NCBI GenBank assembly: GCA_037176725.1
Contig: JAZBRS010000050.1
Coordinates: 10,062,001 to 10,126,000 of the forward strand
Direction of reading: 5' to 3'
Origin: Posidonia oceanica
Taxonomy: Eukaryota; Streptophyta; Magnoliopsida; Alismatales; Posidoniaceae
DNA length: 64,000 bases
The notes under the pieces were generated by a model. The model was given only the letters and a program-made list of their open reading frames with translations, had not been told where the DNA came from and ran no database searches. Shown piece after piece: positions 45,282 to 57,554 of the stretch. Numbering within the stretch: the first letter of the stretch is position 1; the number at the start of each line of letters is the position of its first letter. The translations under genes were made by a program, and so were the position numbers.

Positions 45282-46720
45282 TTGTCTAAGGGATGTGTGG
45301 GGTACTTTGCTAGTGTGGTTACCTCTGTTTCTCCGAAGTTGGGTGTTCACAACATCTCAGTGGTGTGTGAATATCCCGACGTTTTCCCTGAGGATTTACC
45401 TAGCATGCCACCTTGCAGAGAGGTAGAATTCACCATTGAGTTGGCCTCGAGAAGTGGTGCTGTTGCGAAGAATCCCTATCGTATGGCACCAGCTAAGTTG
45501 CAGGAACTCAATGCCCAGTTGCAAGAGTTGTTGGACAAGGGTTTTATCAAGCCAAGTGTATCTCCGTGGGGAGCGCCTGTCTTGTTCGTCCGAAGAAGGA
45601 TGGTTCACTCTGTTTGTGCATTGACTACCGGATACTGAACCAAATTACAGTGAACAACAAGTATCCCTTGCCCTGTATTGAAGATCTGTTTGATTAGTTG
45701 CAGTCTGCATCTGTTTTCTCCAATATTGATCTGAGATCAGGATATCACCAGCTGAGGATCCATGATTCAGACATCTAGAAGACTGCCTTTCGGACGCGGT
45801 ATGGCCACTATGAGTTTACGGTTATGCCCTTCGACTTAACCAACGCCCTTGCCGCATTCATGGAGTTGATGAACTGGATTTTCAGGCCTTATCTGGACCA
45901 ATTTGTGGTGGTTTTTGTAGATGACATCTTGATCTACTCTCTTGATGAGGACTCTCATGCTCTGCATCTGTGGGCGGTGCTAGATATTTTGAGGCAGCAC
46001 CAGCTGTACGCCAAGTTCTCCAAGTGCGAGTTTTGGTTATGTTCCTCGGCCACCTTATCTCTGGAGAAGGCGTCAGAGTGGACCCTGCCAAGGTTGAGGC
46101 AGTTAGCAACTGGGAGAGACCCAGGAATGTGACAGAGATTAGAAGTTTCCTGGGATTAGTAGGTTACTACCGGAGGTTCATTAGGGATTTCTCTTCCATC
46201 ACATCATCCCTGACAGCTCTGACCAGACAGGGAGTTCCGTTCATCTGGGACCATGACTGTGAGGCGTGTTTCAACGAGTTGAAGGCTCGTCTGACTTCTG
46301 CCCCTGTTCTGACTTTACCTTCTGGTAGTGGAGGCTTCACTGTATACAGTGATGCTAGTGGTATCGGGTTGGACAGTGTTCTGATGCAGCATGGCAATGT
46401 TGTGGCTTATGCCTCTCGTCAGCTAAAGGACCACGAGAAGAACTACCCTACCCATGATCTAGAGATGGCTGCCGTGGTGTTCGCGCTCAAGCTGTGGCAA
46501 CACTATCTGTATGAGGACAGTTTGAGGTCTACACTGATTACAAGAGTCTGAAGTATATATTTACTTAGAAGGACCTCAACATGCGGTAGAGGAGATGAGT
46601 GGAATACCTCAAGGACTATGACTTCAGCTTGTCCTACCACCCTAGGAAGGCCAACGTGATCGCCGATGCTCTGAGTCGGCGTACGCACGTCATGGTGAGC
46701 CTGATGGTCAAGGAATGGAC
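45282..46720 (+). pseudogene. Reverse transcriptase and RNase H of the chromovirus, broken
   Basis: RT begins with VFPEDLPSMPPCREVEFTIE. The frame changes near 45,600, and stops occur near 45,696 and 45,776. The catalytic FVDDILIYS motif is at about 45,915. After another frame change near 46,035, RNase H follows: [16 protein letters not shown] (first Asp), [11 protein letters not shown] (Glu) and, past a further frame change near 46,525, YTDYKSLKY (Asp) and PRKANVIADALSRR at about 46,640. Domain order and motifs are those of Ty3/gypsy chromoviruses; several breaks make it inactive. Confidence 0.82.
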
Positions 46721-46779
46721 CATGTTAGAGGATCTGGCTGACTGTGGACTCAAGAGGTTGCAATAGGGAGCGGGTGGTG

Positions 46780-47059
46780 CTTAGATGGCAAGCTTATCTG
46801 TTCGTCCCATGCTGTTGCAGTTTATCATTGCCTGTCAGCAGACGGACCCTTTCATTCAAGCGACTATGGAGAAGATGAAGGCTGGGGATGCACTTGATTT
46901 CTCTTTCGGCGTATACGGGGAGTTGAGATTTGATTAGCGCATGTACGTGCCCCAGCATGAGGAGGCCACTTGGGAGCGTGAGGATGACATCCTTGCTTGA
47001 TACCCGTACCTTTTCGCCTACCTGATTTTGGGGGCAAAATCCTTTTTAGGTATTTATGC
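46780..47059 (+). pseudogene. Deletion-joined remnant of the integrase ends
   Basis: After RNase H the frame continues as the usual linker (TDPFIQATMEK, YGELRF, MYVPQ), where the integrase zinc finger should begin. At about 46,957 it passes directly to EEATWEREDDIL and YPYLF, the extreme C-terminus of Del/Tekay pol. The whole zinc finger, DDE core and most of the C-terminal region are missing. A purine-rich GGGGGCAAAATCC stretch before the 3' LTR is the degenerate polypurine region. Confidence 0.7.
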
Positions 47060-49709
47060 TGTAACATCCGGGAATTCATTCCCTTGTAATTGCACAATTT
47101 AATGAATTCTTGTATTTATGAACGAGTGTTATTTGACCTCGTGGGCCCCACTTGTGGTTGTGTGGGTCCCACTTGTGTTGTCGTGGGCCCCACTTGTGGT
47201 GGTTGATGAGACCAAGAAGTGGTTTGGTCCCTATCCTTTGCTTCTCTCTCTCTCTCTCTCTTCACTATTCCTTTATTTTTCTCCTCTCCCCCCTTCAACC
47301 AAAAATTTCTTCTCCTCCTCCCCTTCTTCCCCCACCCCTTCCAGACCTCGTCACCCCCTCTCGTCCCCCATCTCCCTCTCCTCTGCCCCTCCCCCTCAAC
47401 CTCCTCTCTCCCCCTCTCTCCACCTCCTCCCCATCTCCTTCCCTCACCCCCTCTCCCTCTCCATCTCCCCTCCTCCTCCCGTCTCCGTTGCTGTGCCCTA
47501 GCTCTGGTGGAGGCGACGGCGGCAGCGAGGCTTGCTCCTCCTCCACCTCTTCCCCTCCACACCCATCTCTCCTCCTCCCTTCCCCCCTCTTTCTCCCTTG
47601 CTGTTGGGCTCAGCGGTGGCTGTTCGACGGTGGCTATTGGTGGTGAGCGCATGGCGGTGAGCTCCGGTCTCTTCCCGTGGCCAAGTAGACTCCGGGGAAG
47701 CGTCGTGGGTCGCCGGGGGGCCGAGGCAATGGTGGTTCGCTGTAGGACAGTGGTAGTTTCCTCTGTCCCAAGGATTACACCTCGCCCTTAGTTGTTAAAA
47801 ATACTTGAAAATTATACAATTATATTCCTTGCCATGAATTACATGCTATGGTAGTGATTTGGTAATTTTTAGAGATTTATATGGATTTTTGGATGCATTT
47901 TGTAGCCTATGTGAATATTATGCATATGCTATGGTTTTTTATGTTTATTGTGAGCTATGGATCTTGGAATGGCATGATTATGATTTGGTTGCGTTCGCTA
48001 TTCAATTCCGGTCGTTTCGGTATATTATATGCTATTTTTGGTGGCTTGTGTAGGGAGTTTGGGTTTAAACGCTAACAGGGTTTTTTTTCTGTCAATTCCT
48101 GTTTCGGAATACCGTTTTTGATCGGTATTCCGATTGAGGGCCTGAGTTCTTCTCAGCCCTATTTTTGAGAGGGGTTGGTTTAGGATTTTACTTATGATTT
48201 AATTATGATTAATTATGCCTATTACTATGAATGTTTAGTGACTTGTTAGAGATTTTTAGATGTGATTTTTGGTCATTTATGGAAATATTTTCAAAGAGAT
48301 TTTTGAGGAAAATAAAAAGGATTTTTCTGCCATGCTCTAATTCGGTATATCGAATTCATTCGGTATGCCGAACTTGTTTCCTGTTTGTGCTCTTGTACCT
48401 GTTTTCGGTAAATCGGACCTTTTTGGTCTTCCGAATCAGGAATTTTTGGTCGACCAATTGGAATTCGGTCTACCGATTTTGGTCTTGGATGTTTCCCAAG
48501 CCTGTTTTCAAATGATTTTAATAATGGTTCTTTTTGGGCTTATTGTGCTTTAGCCCATGACTTGATAAATGGTTTCAAAGAGATTTTTGAGTAAAATCAT
48601 AGGCGTTTTGCAAATGATTTGCCAAGGTTTTTCCATGACCGAGGCTTGGGAGTCGTGTGGTTTGGACCCGGGGGCGCGACAGCGTTTTTGGTGTGTCACA
48701 CACTTCGCCTAGGCTGAGGTTCGGGGGTCAGAGTGCCGTCTGTACCGAGCGGTATCGTAGCAACAGACTCGGGAGGTATAATACTCCTGCGTAGCTGAGC
48801 GTGATACCCTAACCGCTACGGGCACTGGACTCGCCTTCTTGTTTAGGTGCTGGTTGAGCCTACAGGTGAGGAGCCTCTAGTGGTTCGGTGCACTGAGCTT
48901 GTGGATGCCGATCTGTTGTGTACCCTGTGGTTTGTCCAGAGTGGGGACCGCTTTCCCAGTTGGGGATTGCTTTTTAAGGCGTCTTTGGTGTGAGATGCCG
49001 TGACCGACACGCTCCCCCACAGGGCGGGTGCCCGTGGCAGTGCAATGAGTTGCAGGGGTGAATCCTTGGCTATTGCTTGAGGCCAGGTCAGTTGCTCTGG
49101 CGCTAGGCAACACGACTAGTTGGTTTTCTTTTATGCCCGTGTTAAGCCACACTTGTTTTGTTTGGACCGTAGTGGGCCTCGAGCTTGCTTGTTTTGTGGC
49201 ATTTGTGCTTTGAGGAGTTTTGGGCCAGTGAGTCCCGTTTTGAATAGTTTTGGGCCAGTGGGCCCCGCTTTGAGTAGTTTTGGGCCGATGGACCGCGCTT
49301 TGAATTAAAGAACTTTGTTTTGCTTTTAATTTCCCGATTTAGCTTTTTGGGCTTTAGGAGAGTTATTTTATTATTATAAAATGCTTATGTGGGCCTAGAT
49401 TTGGGGTTTTGATCGGTGTACACCGTATCGTGGTTTTAAGTCGATTTTCTCGTGGTTTTGCGGGGTGTGTGCTGGATGACAATTTTTCTAGTCACTCACG
49501 TGTGCTTTATCGTGTTTTTAGTTGCAGGTGCAGATGGTTAGCTGGTTTGGAGTCATAGTACATATAGTCAGAGTCATTTAGTTGTCCACTACAGATTCCT
49601 GGTACATATTTCTGTTGTTAACCCTTAGCTTATTGTAATTGTTGTAATTAATTAAGTTTTAATTTGTTTGACTTTTTGGAATGTGTTGGTAGCGACTCGG
49701 GTCGTTACA
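47060..49709 (+). repeat. 3' LTR of the chromovirus
   Basis: Begins TGTAACATCCGGG, ends GGGTCGTTACA, and aligns with the 5' LTR throughout. Confidence 0.88.
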
Positions 49710-49714
49710 CAAAA
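49710..49714. other. Target-site duplication CAAAA (right)
   Basis: Follows the 3' LTR; pairs with 40,706-40,710. Confidence 0.9.
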
Positions 49715-52336
49715 TGTCAGAGGGAAATCATGCAATGCAAGGATGTGGCATGCATGGGGAAACAAAACACAGACGGAAGCCATCCAATGTAGGGATGCGG
49801 CAAGCAAAGAGAAACGAGACAGAGGTGGTAAAACAATGTTCTAATTATGTGCATGGATGCATGGACATGCAATGGGAGAAATGAAATCAATATGATGAAC
49901 CTGAGATCAAAAGCATGCAAGCGATATGTAAATCGACTGGTGAAGCCTAATCTAGATGCTCGAGAAGACAAATCGAGAAAACAATGAATGCAATACAAGT
50001 TATAAAGCAAAACCTACAAACATGCAATGAAGGGAAAATTCCAGAATGATATGCAATAACTCAAATATGCATAACTTGATGATCCAATGCCTGATCTGAG
50101 TAAAATCAAATTTGAATGAAGGATCAATTAACAAGGAATATTTGGATGATTAGACCGTAAAGATCCAACGGTCTGATCAAAAGTTATTCAGAGATCAAGC
50201 CAAATAGGTCAAGGACCAAATAAAACCCATTGACGCAATAGAAGCCAAATTCAGGGTCTAAATGCAATATGCCCATGTATGCATGCAATGCAGTAGAGTT
50301 GAAAATGCTGGACTTAAATGCAATAAAGTTAAAATGTTGGACCTAAATGCAATGTTAGAAAAATACTGGACCTAAATGCAATGCCTGGATAAAATGCAGT
50401 GCAATATAGTTCTAAAATCCAAATCAAATGAAATCAAATGACATGAACAGTGAGACTCGCATGGCCGGCGAGGCCGTCGCTGAAGAAGAAGGTGGGTGGT
50501 TCGCTGGAGGTCACCTTTGCCTTCAGTGACGGTAGGGAAGGCTTGAGGATGGGTTGGCGGCGTGATGCAAGCGGATAGAAGGGAGGCACAGGCGCGGTGA
50601 GGGCTCAATCGACTCGCTGGAGATGCGTCAAACGTCGCCGGAGTTGGAGAAGAAGACCGTTCCGAGGCTCGTCCGGCGCTGAGGAGATGCTCGGGCTCAC
50701 GGAGAAAGAGAAGAGAGGAGGGGAGACCAGATGGTGGCTCCCCAGCCATGCTCAGAGGCCAACGGCCTCGCACGGCCAGCGAAGTCACCGTCGGAAAAAC
50801 AGAGGCGCCGAAGCCAGGTGGTTACAGCGAACCACAGGGGCTAGGTCCAAGGGGAGTAGCTGGGAAGCTGGAGGAGGAGCTTCCAAGGGTGAGGGAGGTC
50901 TCACCTGGCCGCAGCAGCGCGTGGAGGGCTCCTCCGACGTCGGTGGGTTGCGACAGTGAAGCTCCGGTCGGCCTGAGGTGTTGGAGGCCACGATGGAGTG
51001 CAGGCGGGGCTTGGATGAGTTGCTCGAAGTCCGAAGGTCGTTTGGAAGATGCCTAGAGGAACGGAGGTTGCCTGTCGCTGCGAGTTGTGGTCGTAGGTCG
51101 TCTCTATCGGCGAGGCTGTTGTCGGAGAAGAAGAAGAAACCGGCAGCGAGAATTCGAAAAGAAACGATGCAATGCACACATATAGGAGGCAATTAAGCAA
51201 GAGGAGGCTATAACGATACCTAGGGATGAGCTAATTACCTGAGTCCGCATGCGGATGATGCTGCCAACACCAAGTGCTTGCGGCTGGCGTTGCTCCTGTC
51301 GACGGCGCTACTGGATGCGACGGTGGAGGCTCTGCGGCGCTGGGGCACACTCGAGGATGGCTGGTGGACATTCGGATGAAGCACAGAGGTGCTGATGCTA
51401 GAGCGGCGTCTGTTTGGGTCGACTGGTAGTGAATTGCAAGTGTTGGGTCGACCGGACTGTCGGGATGGGCTGCGGTGGCTCTCGGTGGTGTGGGACCGTG
51501 GGGAGATTGCTGGGAGTGTGGTGAGTGGCCGAGAAGGTAGTGGATTGGCTATGGTTGAGTGAATTACAAGGACGGCCAGAGTTGGTTTGTTGGGTTCACC
51601 GGACCGAGCTTGGACTGTGGGGGAAATGCGGAGGCCAAGGAAGGTTGCTGGGAGTGTGGTGTGGCCAGGAGAGTGGAGATGATGCTCTGGATGGGTGGAT
51701 GATGGGCGGCCAGATGTTGTGGCCGTAATGGGTGTACTCTCGCTGGAGAAGAGAGAATTGCCGGCGAGAGGGGCTACTGGAGGTGTGCTGGTGGCTTGGG
51801 ACGTAAGGGAGCTACCAGGGGAGCAAGGAGGAGCAACCGGAGGCCACGAGTTTGGTGTTGGACTGTTTTATAGGGTGGTGGATGCATGCCAGCCATTGAT
51901 TCAGATCTGAGATCTGAAATGGCCAGCCAAGATGGAGATGGAGGTAGTGGATGAAGTGGGTGCAGGAGGTGGTGGATTGTTGCTTGGTCGTGGGTGAAGT
52001 GTGGCAAGAAGTGGTGGGAGAATCTGTAGTGTTGCGGGTGCAGTGAGGTGGGGATTTTGCAGTGGGTTGTGGGTGTAGGAGGTGGGCTGAAGAAGAGGGA
52101 TAACGGGCTTGGTGGGTTGAATTGGGCATGTGGGCTTGGTTGTGGGCTTGGTGGGTTGTAGGCTGGGGGCTTGGTTGTGGGTTTTTGAGAAAGGGGAAAG
52201 AGAGCTTTACAAGGAATTTGGTATGGGTTTAATTTGGGGATTTCTAGGGTTTTGGTTCAATTTTGGATCCCGCCTCGACCAAGCACATCCTTCGGAGAAA
52301 ACTACCGGCACATGGGGTCAAAATGGGGTGTCTACA
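49715..52336 (-). repeat. Tat-lineage LTR, 5' portion
   Basis: On the minus strand it begins TGTAGACACCCC, the usual start for this lineage. It contains repeats of GGACCTAAATGCAAT and a GC-rich stretch (50,450-52,100) with open frames on both strands but no recognised domain. A flanking ATTAT at 52,337-52,341 would be one half of the target duplication; the other half is not found. Confidence 0.65.
50258..50400. repeat. Four tandem units of about 30-35 bp in the Tat-lineage LTR
   Basis: The unit is built on CTGGACCTAAATGCAAT followed by an A/G-rich spacer ending AAAAT. Confidence 0.6.
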
Positions 52337-52416
52337 ATTATGGATGGAGAAGAAGAAGCACAACTGTTTGAGATTCTTCTACATTTTAGATTTTTGAAAA
52401 TTTTAATCTATGGACT

Positions 52417-53120
52417 AATTATTTTCATCATTTTCATGAATTTTATGGTCATCATCATAAGTATTTTATAATAAACATGTCTTTTATAACAAAATGATTA
52501 TACATATTTGAGATTATTTAAATTTTAAATAATTTGCCTAATTATAGAAGTTTAATGAATTTAGAATGTCATTAGAATAGGAATAGCGTCATTTAATGAG
52601 AAGTTTTTCTTTTTATAATTGCATCTCTTTAGCGCAATATAACGGATGTCAGTAGATGCTAATGGTTAAATCCATTTATTGGTTGCATGCATTTATAGGA
52701 ATTAAATTAATTAGAGAGAGAAGAATTGATTGAAAAAAATGAGTTAATGTATGCTCCATATGACTTAAATTTTCATCATTTCCTTGAATTTTATAGTCAT
52801 TGTCATAAGTATTTTATAATAAGGACGTCTTAAAATGATTATAAGTGTTTGAGATTATTTTAATTTTTAATCACATGCCCAATTGTAGAAGTTTAATGTA
52901 ATTAAAATGTAATTAATAGTGAGAATAGAGTCATATCTTTTTTTTTTTGAAAGCCAGAGTCATATCTTTTTATATTGGCATTTCTTTAGCACAATATAAC
53001 GATAGCATTAGATGATAATTATTAAATTCATTTATTGATTGCATATATTTATAGGAATTAAATAAATTAGAGAGAGGAGGAATCAATTGAAATAAATGAG
53101 TTATATAGACTCTCTCACAT
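52417..53120. repeat. Tandem duplication of an AT-rich segment (about 350 bp x 2)
   Basis: Copy 1 (52,417-52,770) and copy 2 (52,771-53,120) share TTTTCATCATTTYC, ATAAGTATTTTATAATAA, GTAGAAGTTTAATG-like, TTAGCRCAATATAACG and ATTTATAGGAATTAAAT in the same order and orientation. There is no coding capacity. Confidence 0.7.
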
Positions 53121-53945
53121 GTCATGTGGCATAGAAGGTCATGATATGTTTTTTTTATACTTCACAAAACATAACCTGAAAAGGGTGGATTGCCACATTA
53201 CTTGCCATGTGGGAGGTTTTCAGGACATTTATTTTTCTAAATTATAATTCTATAATAATTATTATATTAAAATTGCAATTGAGTTTATAAAAAATAGGAG
53301 AATTTACATAACATACCCATATACAACAAAAAGTTATATATAAATAGATATAGATATAGTTTTATATTATATTTATTTATTGAAATATAAATGTTATTTC
53401 TAAATTTATTTAATATTACCAGTTACTTTTTAAAAAATAAAGAGAGCCAATAAGTAATATTCTAATAGTTTCTATTGATATTGCACGGACTAATGCAATT
53501 ACAAAAAAAATAACTTCTAATAATAGTGGCATGATATTAATTAAAAAGTACAAATTTTAATGGATTTTTTCTTTAAGGTTTTTATATTGATCACTATTCT
53601 TTGGAAAAAAACTATGTGAATTATATGGAATCATTGCAACTACTTACTCAAAATAAAAGAGATTTAAAGAAAAATATTGTTGGATATAAAAAATAATTTC
53701 AATGAAATTTATTGTATTATACGTTAATAATATTATGTCATGTCTCAAGTTTTGATTGTTTAAAAAAAGTATATGTTATGTGTCAACTCCTCCTAAAAAG
53801 AAGGCACATGGTAAGTTAAGTGACATTCTTGAAAAGAAACACCATGTCAAGTAGCATTCTTTTAGAACAAGTACTATGACAAATGATAATATTTGAAGGA
53901 GGATAAAACTCAAACTATTGCTTTTTAAGATAGTATAGATATAGA
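53121..53945. repeat. AT-rich interspersed repeat sharing its end with copies near 18,360 and 18,790
   Basis: Ends CTCAAACTATTGCTTTTTAAG..AGTATAGATA, the signature also found twice before the element at 18,814. A TTGCACGGACTAATGCAAT palindrome-like motif lies near 53,483. No gene. Confidence 0.45.
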
Positions 53946-54784
53946 TTAACATAAAGTCAATGTTTTACTTTTAGAGAATACTCTTTTATTCATGACCCTT
54001 TCCACCATAGTAATTTAATTTGTTATAATTACAAGAACCAGGAGAATATCAAGGATTTGTTTTGATGTGATTAATATTTTGAAAAGGAAACGGATATGTT
54101 CCTCTGTGGTAAACTGTTTGTGACGCTGTAACCAGTATTATTATTATCGAATCACCTGCAACTAGTTGCAATCCACTTGAATATGTGTAATGCAACGGGG
54201 ATCTGAGACTAACTGCTTCGATTGATAGCTATGAATTGCACTGGCTACAAAACAAGATAAACCTAGAGTTCGAACAAGGAATAGATAAAGGGTCATTAAC
54301 TGCGTTACTCATTATGACTGCGTTAGTCATTATGAATGTAAGTTTAATTCCTGCATGAAGGGTCAGTTATACAACAGAAACTCAGGTGATCCAATAACAA
54401 TACTAGTTGCAGAAGCCTAAAGAAAGATGATGGTTCTGGGGCCCTTCAGCTGATCCCTAGGACCTGTCAACCGATGCCGTTAGAATAAATTTTCTATAAT
54501 TGCTCAAATTGGTCTGGGAGAAGGGGAAACAAGACCATGTCCAGGCATCCAGCAGATAAAAATCACCAACGAAACATTTGAGAACGAGAAATTATTTTGC
54601 AAGAGAATTTTCTTATCTAGATGCTTTGGACAATAAGTTTAGCCATAAAAACAAGTACATTGCAAAACGTCTGTAAAATGAGAACCTCAGTAAAGCCACG
54701 TCAAAGCATCAACGAATACACTTGAGTATGTGAAGAGAATTTAGAAGGACGTGCACAATCACTCTCATCAATCCTTCTACTACT
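53946..54784. other. Intergenic DNA, nothing recognised
   Basis: Moderately AT-rich, with no exon-like open segment or repeat that I can identify. Confidence 0.4.
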
Positions 54785-54899
54785 TTGCAGGAAGAAAGCT
54801 CCATTACTTCAACTCTATGCTTTATTGTTATAATTATAATATGGGGAATGAGGAATTTTATATACAGTCTCTTCCTCCAACGGTTTCCAATTTGTCAGC

Positions 54900-54990
54900 T
54901 ACGCTATGCAGTTGAAACCGATCAAGAGCTCGTCTATGCAGTTGAAACCGATCACGGGCTCCTCTATGCAGTTGAAATCGAACATCACCA
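54900..54990. repeat. Three 33-bp tandem units
   Basis: CTATGCAGTTGAAACCGATC recurs three times at 33-bp spacing and is locally GC-richer than its surroundings. In the plus frame it encodes YAVETD repeats within an 83-residue frame (54,785-55,036). The unit length keeps the frame, but no family is recognised. Confidence 0.65.
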
Positions 54991-55036
54991 ACGACCCAAT
55001 CATGGGCTCTCGCAGAATTCCATCTCCTACAGATAG

Positions 55037-56498
55037 AAACCGATAGGATAGATCTACTTCAGAAATTACCAAAAAGAGGGCAAGAGAGGTCGAAAACTAA
55101 TAACTAAATAAACGATGAAGATGATTAATCAACTTTTCCAAGTGATTAGAGTTTCTACCACTGAAATGAGACTAGGCAAGATAAAGAGTTTTTAGTTCTT
55201 TAAACAAGCAGCAATTATCGGAAGTTATCACACTCTTACAAGTCTAATTGTTAGCATATGTTCATTTTTAAAAACTAGAGACATTGAAAAAAGAAAGAGT
55301 AAATAGTGTATGTTCAAGAATACTCAAGTATGAATGCATAACCAGATGTTTACTTTATTTGAATATTTCAATAGCAGTACATAATGGAATAAAGTTGATA
55401 AGTGCTTTGTTTAAAGCTTAGCAGAAAGTAAATTTATGCAACTACAACTGTTACTTTATTATAATACTAGTGGCCAGCACATTGCCATAAATGGAATTTT
55501 GTGAGGTCCCCATATTCTTTTTAGACCACTCTTACAAATTCAAAAGTCAATACAAGGTATGTAGGTAGCTTGTTATGTTTGAATTAACAATTCAAACAAA
55601 ATACACTGTACACCAGCTTAACTGATATTATCTACTTGTAGACCAGACGGTTTTCTTTTCTTACCGATAAAAAAAAACCCAGAAAAATTTCACAGATCTC
55701 AGTAATTATACCAAGAAAAAAGATTGGCAAAACTGTCATCCATACTCATGATGGTAGAAAAATTGTGTTTCACACTAGAAAGCACCTAGTATCACATGGA
55801 AATATAGGATAGTAAGCTGACAATTCAGCACTTTATGTTTGTATAAATCGAGAGGAAGCTTCTCAAATGCAACATTTTTAAAATTCAGGTTGTTATCTCA
55901 AAGAACAATATTTGTCTATCTAGTGAAATCAGGACATTGCTGTTTTTTTTAAATAAAAATTAAAACAATATCAATTACACAGTGGATTATTTTGTTTAAA
56001 ATAACTTGTAGGCATGCTAAGGACATGTATAAGCACTTCTATTATCCCAAGGATCACACCGTCCTATATAAAATCAGGAAGAAAGAAGACTTGTGGTAAT
56101 TTGTGAGGAGCAGCTGGGTCATCCATATTATTTTGGAATGACCAGCAAATCTAACTTGCAATAGGTGCCACCTTTGTTAATGAAGTCTCCATCCTTTTCA
56201 CTTCAAGCAATATTGAAATTCTAGAACTATCTAAATAAAGGAAATCTGCGACACTGACCACTTGTATAGGCCTCTCATCATCCCATGGAACATGCCCACA
56301 TATCCTCATTGGTAATCGATAGCACAACTAAAACATACACTGGTAAAGATGGGTCAAAAAGCGGTGTGCCAAATTTGAGAGATCCAAGTTTCATGTCAAT
56401 CAATACAAAAAAATCACAATCTTCTCCCCACTCACACATACACAGTTTTTTTTATGGCCACCATTATTACTATATTCTGTTTGTGTTAAAATAACATA
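55037..56498. other. Intergenic AT-rich DNA, no gene seen
   Basis: Stops in all frames; a few short open stretches without domain features. Confidence 0.4.
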
Positions 56499-56506
56499 GT
56501 AGTGAT

Positions 56507-57554
56507 ACATGGTGGAGCCACATTATCACAAAGTGGGTCATATGATCCACCCAAATTATAAGAAATCCCTTTAACTACCATGTTTTAAAAAAAAATGCAC
56601 TACTTTAACAAACCACAATGACCTACCCCACTAGCCACTTTAACAAACTTCTCATTTTGTAAAAAACACAATATAAGTTAAAAACATGGATATGATTTTT
56701 CAAGAACCAAAGAAAACCACGACATGGTCAAGAAAAGAAAACGAAATTTCATTATTTTTGATTTAATATTTTCAACACAGTGATTGATTTGTTGATTGAT
56801 GAGCTCAATGACCACTTTAGCGAGAAAAGTACATGATTTCTTTTATGTTGCATATCTTGATCTAAGTGACAGTTTTACCTCTTTTAATAAAGACAAGTTA
56901 AATAAACATGCACAACTTTATCCTTTTTATTTCTATAGTAAAGAATTTTATAGACTTGATACATATATATTAGATGTCCGTAGTAATCCTAAATTCGTCA
57001 ATGTGAAAGATATTTCTGAACTTGCTCAGAAACTTATGGAATTGAAGACGGATCGTATTTATTTTCTTATATATCGACTTTTGAAGTTAGCATTGTTTCT
57101 TTACTGTTTCTGTGAAAAAGGTATTCTCTACAATGAGTGTCATAAAAATCCATTTACATGCGTAACAAAATGGGAGATAGGTTCATGAATGAATGATTGT
57201 TTAGTTGCTTGACCATCATAGAGCGATTTCAGAATATATGATCCCGTCGTGGACTTTATAATGTAAATGATACTTTTATTATTATTTATAATTTTAATAT
57301 ACAAAAAATTACAACTACAGGTGGAGCGTACGAGCACCCGTAGTTGAAAAACTTTGAAAAAAAAGAAAACTAAACCACGTGCCCCTTCCTTTATATGTGA
57401 GGAGAGCGTTCAAATGGAACATGTTGCGGTCGACCGTAGCTGAAAACTCCCATTTTAATATAATGCATGTCTTTTTGTTTAGTAATTTATTTTTTTTTTC
57501 AATCATTACACTTCTATATGAACCACCCTACAAAATTTTCTAACTCCACCACTG
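56507..57554 (+). mobile_element. Short hAT element with terminal repeats
   Basis: The left end (ACATGGTGGAG) and right end (CTCCACCACTG) are imperfect inverted repeats of the CAGTGG(T/C)GGAG type. The flanks GTAGTGAT (56,499-56,506) and GCAGTGAT (57,555-57,562) match at 7 of 8 positions, as expected for an aged 8-bp hAT duplication. GTGGGTCATATGATCCACCC near the left end and GAACCACCC near the right end match in inverted orientation. Only the transposase tail is left inside. Confidence 0.65.
56790..57290 (+). pseudogene. hAT transposase C-terminal remnant (dimerisation domain)
   Basis: Segments in different frames match TTF/ZMYM1-like hAT transposases: LIDELNDHFSEKS just before and at 56,800; LNKHAQLYPFYF, LDVRSNPKF, DISELAQKLMELKTDRIYF and YRLLKLALFL at about 56,895-57,110; then VFSTMSVIK and RNKMGDRFMN after frame changes at about 57,120-57,190. 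This is the hATC dimerisation region. Stops and at least three frame changes disable it. Confidence 0.6.

Larger units (their letters stand above)
40711..49709 (+). mobile_element. Del/Tekay-type chromovirus with internal deletion, inserted in a Tat-lineage LTR
   Basis: LTRs of 2,722 and 2,650 bp (TGTAACA...GTTACA) enclose 3,627 bp, with a perfect 5-bp target duplication CAAAA. The interior reads gag, zinc knuckles, protease, RT and RNase H on the plus strand, with many stops, then jumps to the last residues of pol. The integrase core is missing. An intact element of this lineage has an interior of roughly 5-6 kb, so about 2 kb is absent. LTR identity by eye is in the low to mid 90s percent, so insertion is not recent. 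It cannot move without help. Confidence 0.88.
35640..52336 (-). mobile_element. Minus-strand Tat-lineage element (gag, PBS, 5' LTR), interrupted and truncated
   Basis: Read on the minus strand: the LTR starts TGTAGACACCCC at 52,336, runs to 49,715, resumes at 40,710 after an inserted element and ends in CA at about 40,106 (about 3.2 kb of LTR in total). A primer-binding-site segment TGGCGACTCCACTGGGGA is at 40,099-40,082, then an untranslated leader and gag at 39,054-36,900. No protease, RT, RNase H or integrase motif follows. Instead there is about 400 bp of unrecognised DNA and the hairpin repeats. No 3' LTR is seen. It is either a gag-only derivative or one with a large deletion. The left limit is uncertain. 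Confidence 0.65.

Noticed and set aside
50372..51200. GC-rich open frames on both strands around 50.4-51.2 kb
   Set aside because: They lie within the Tat-lineage LTR, with overlapping frames on opposite strands and no recognised domain.
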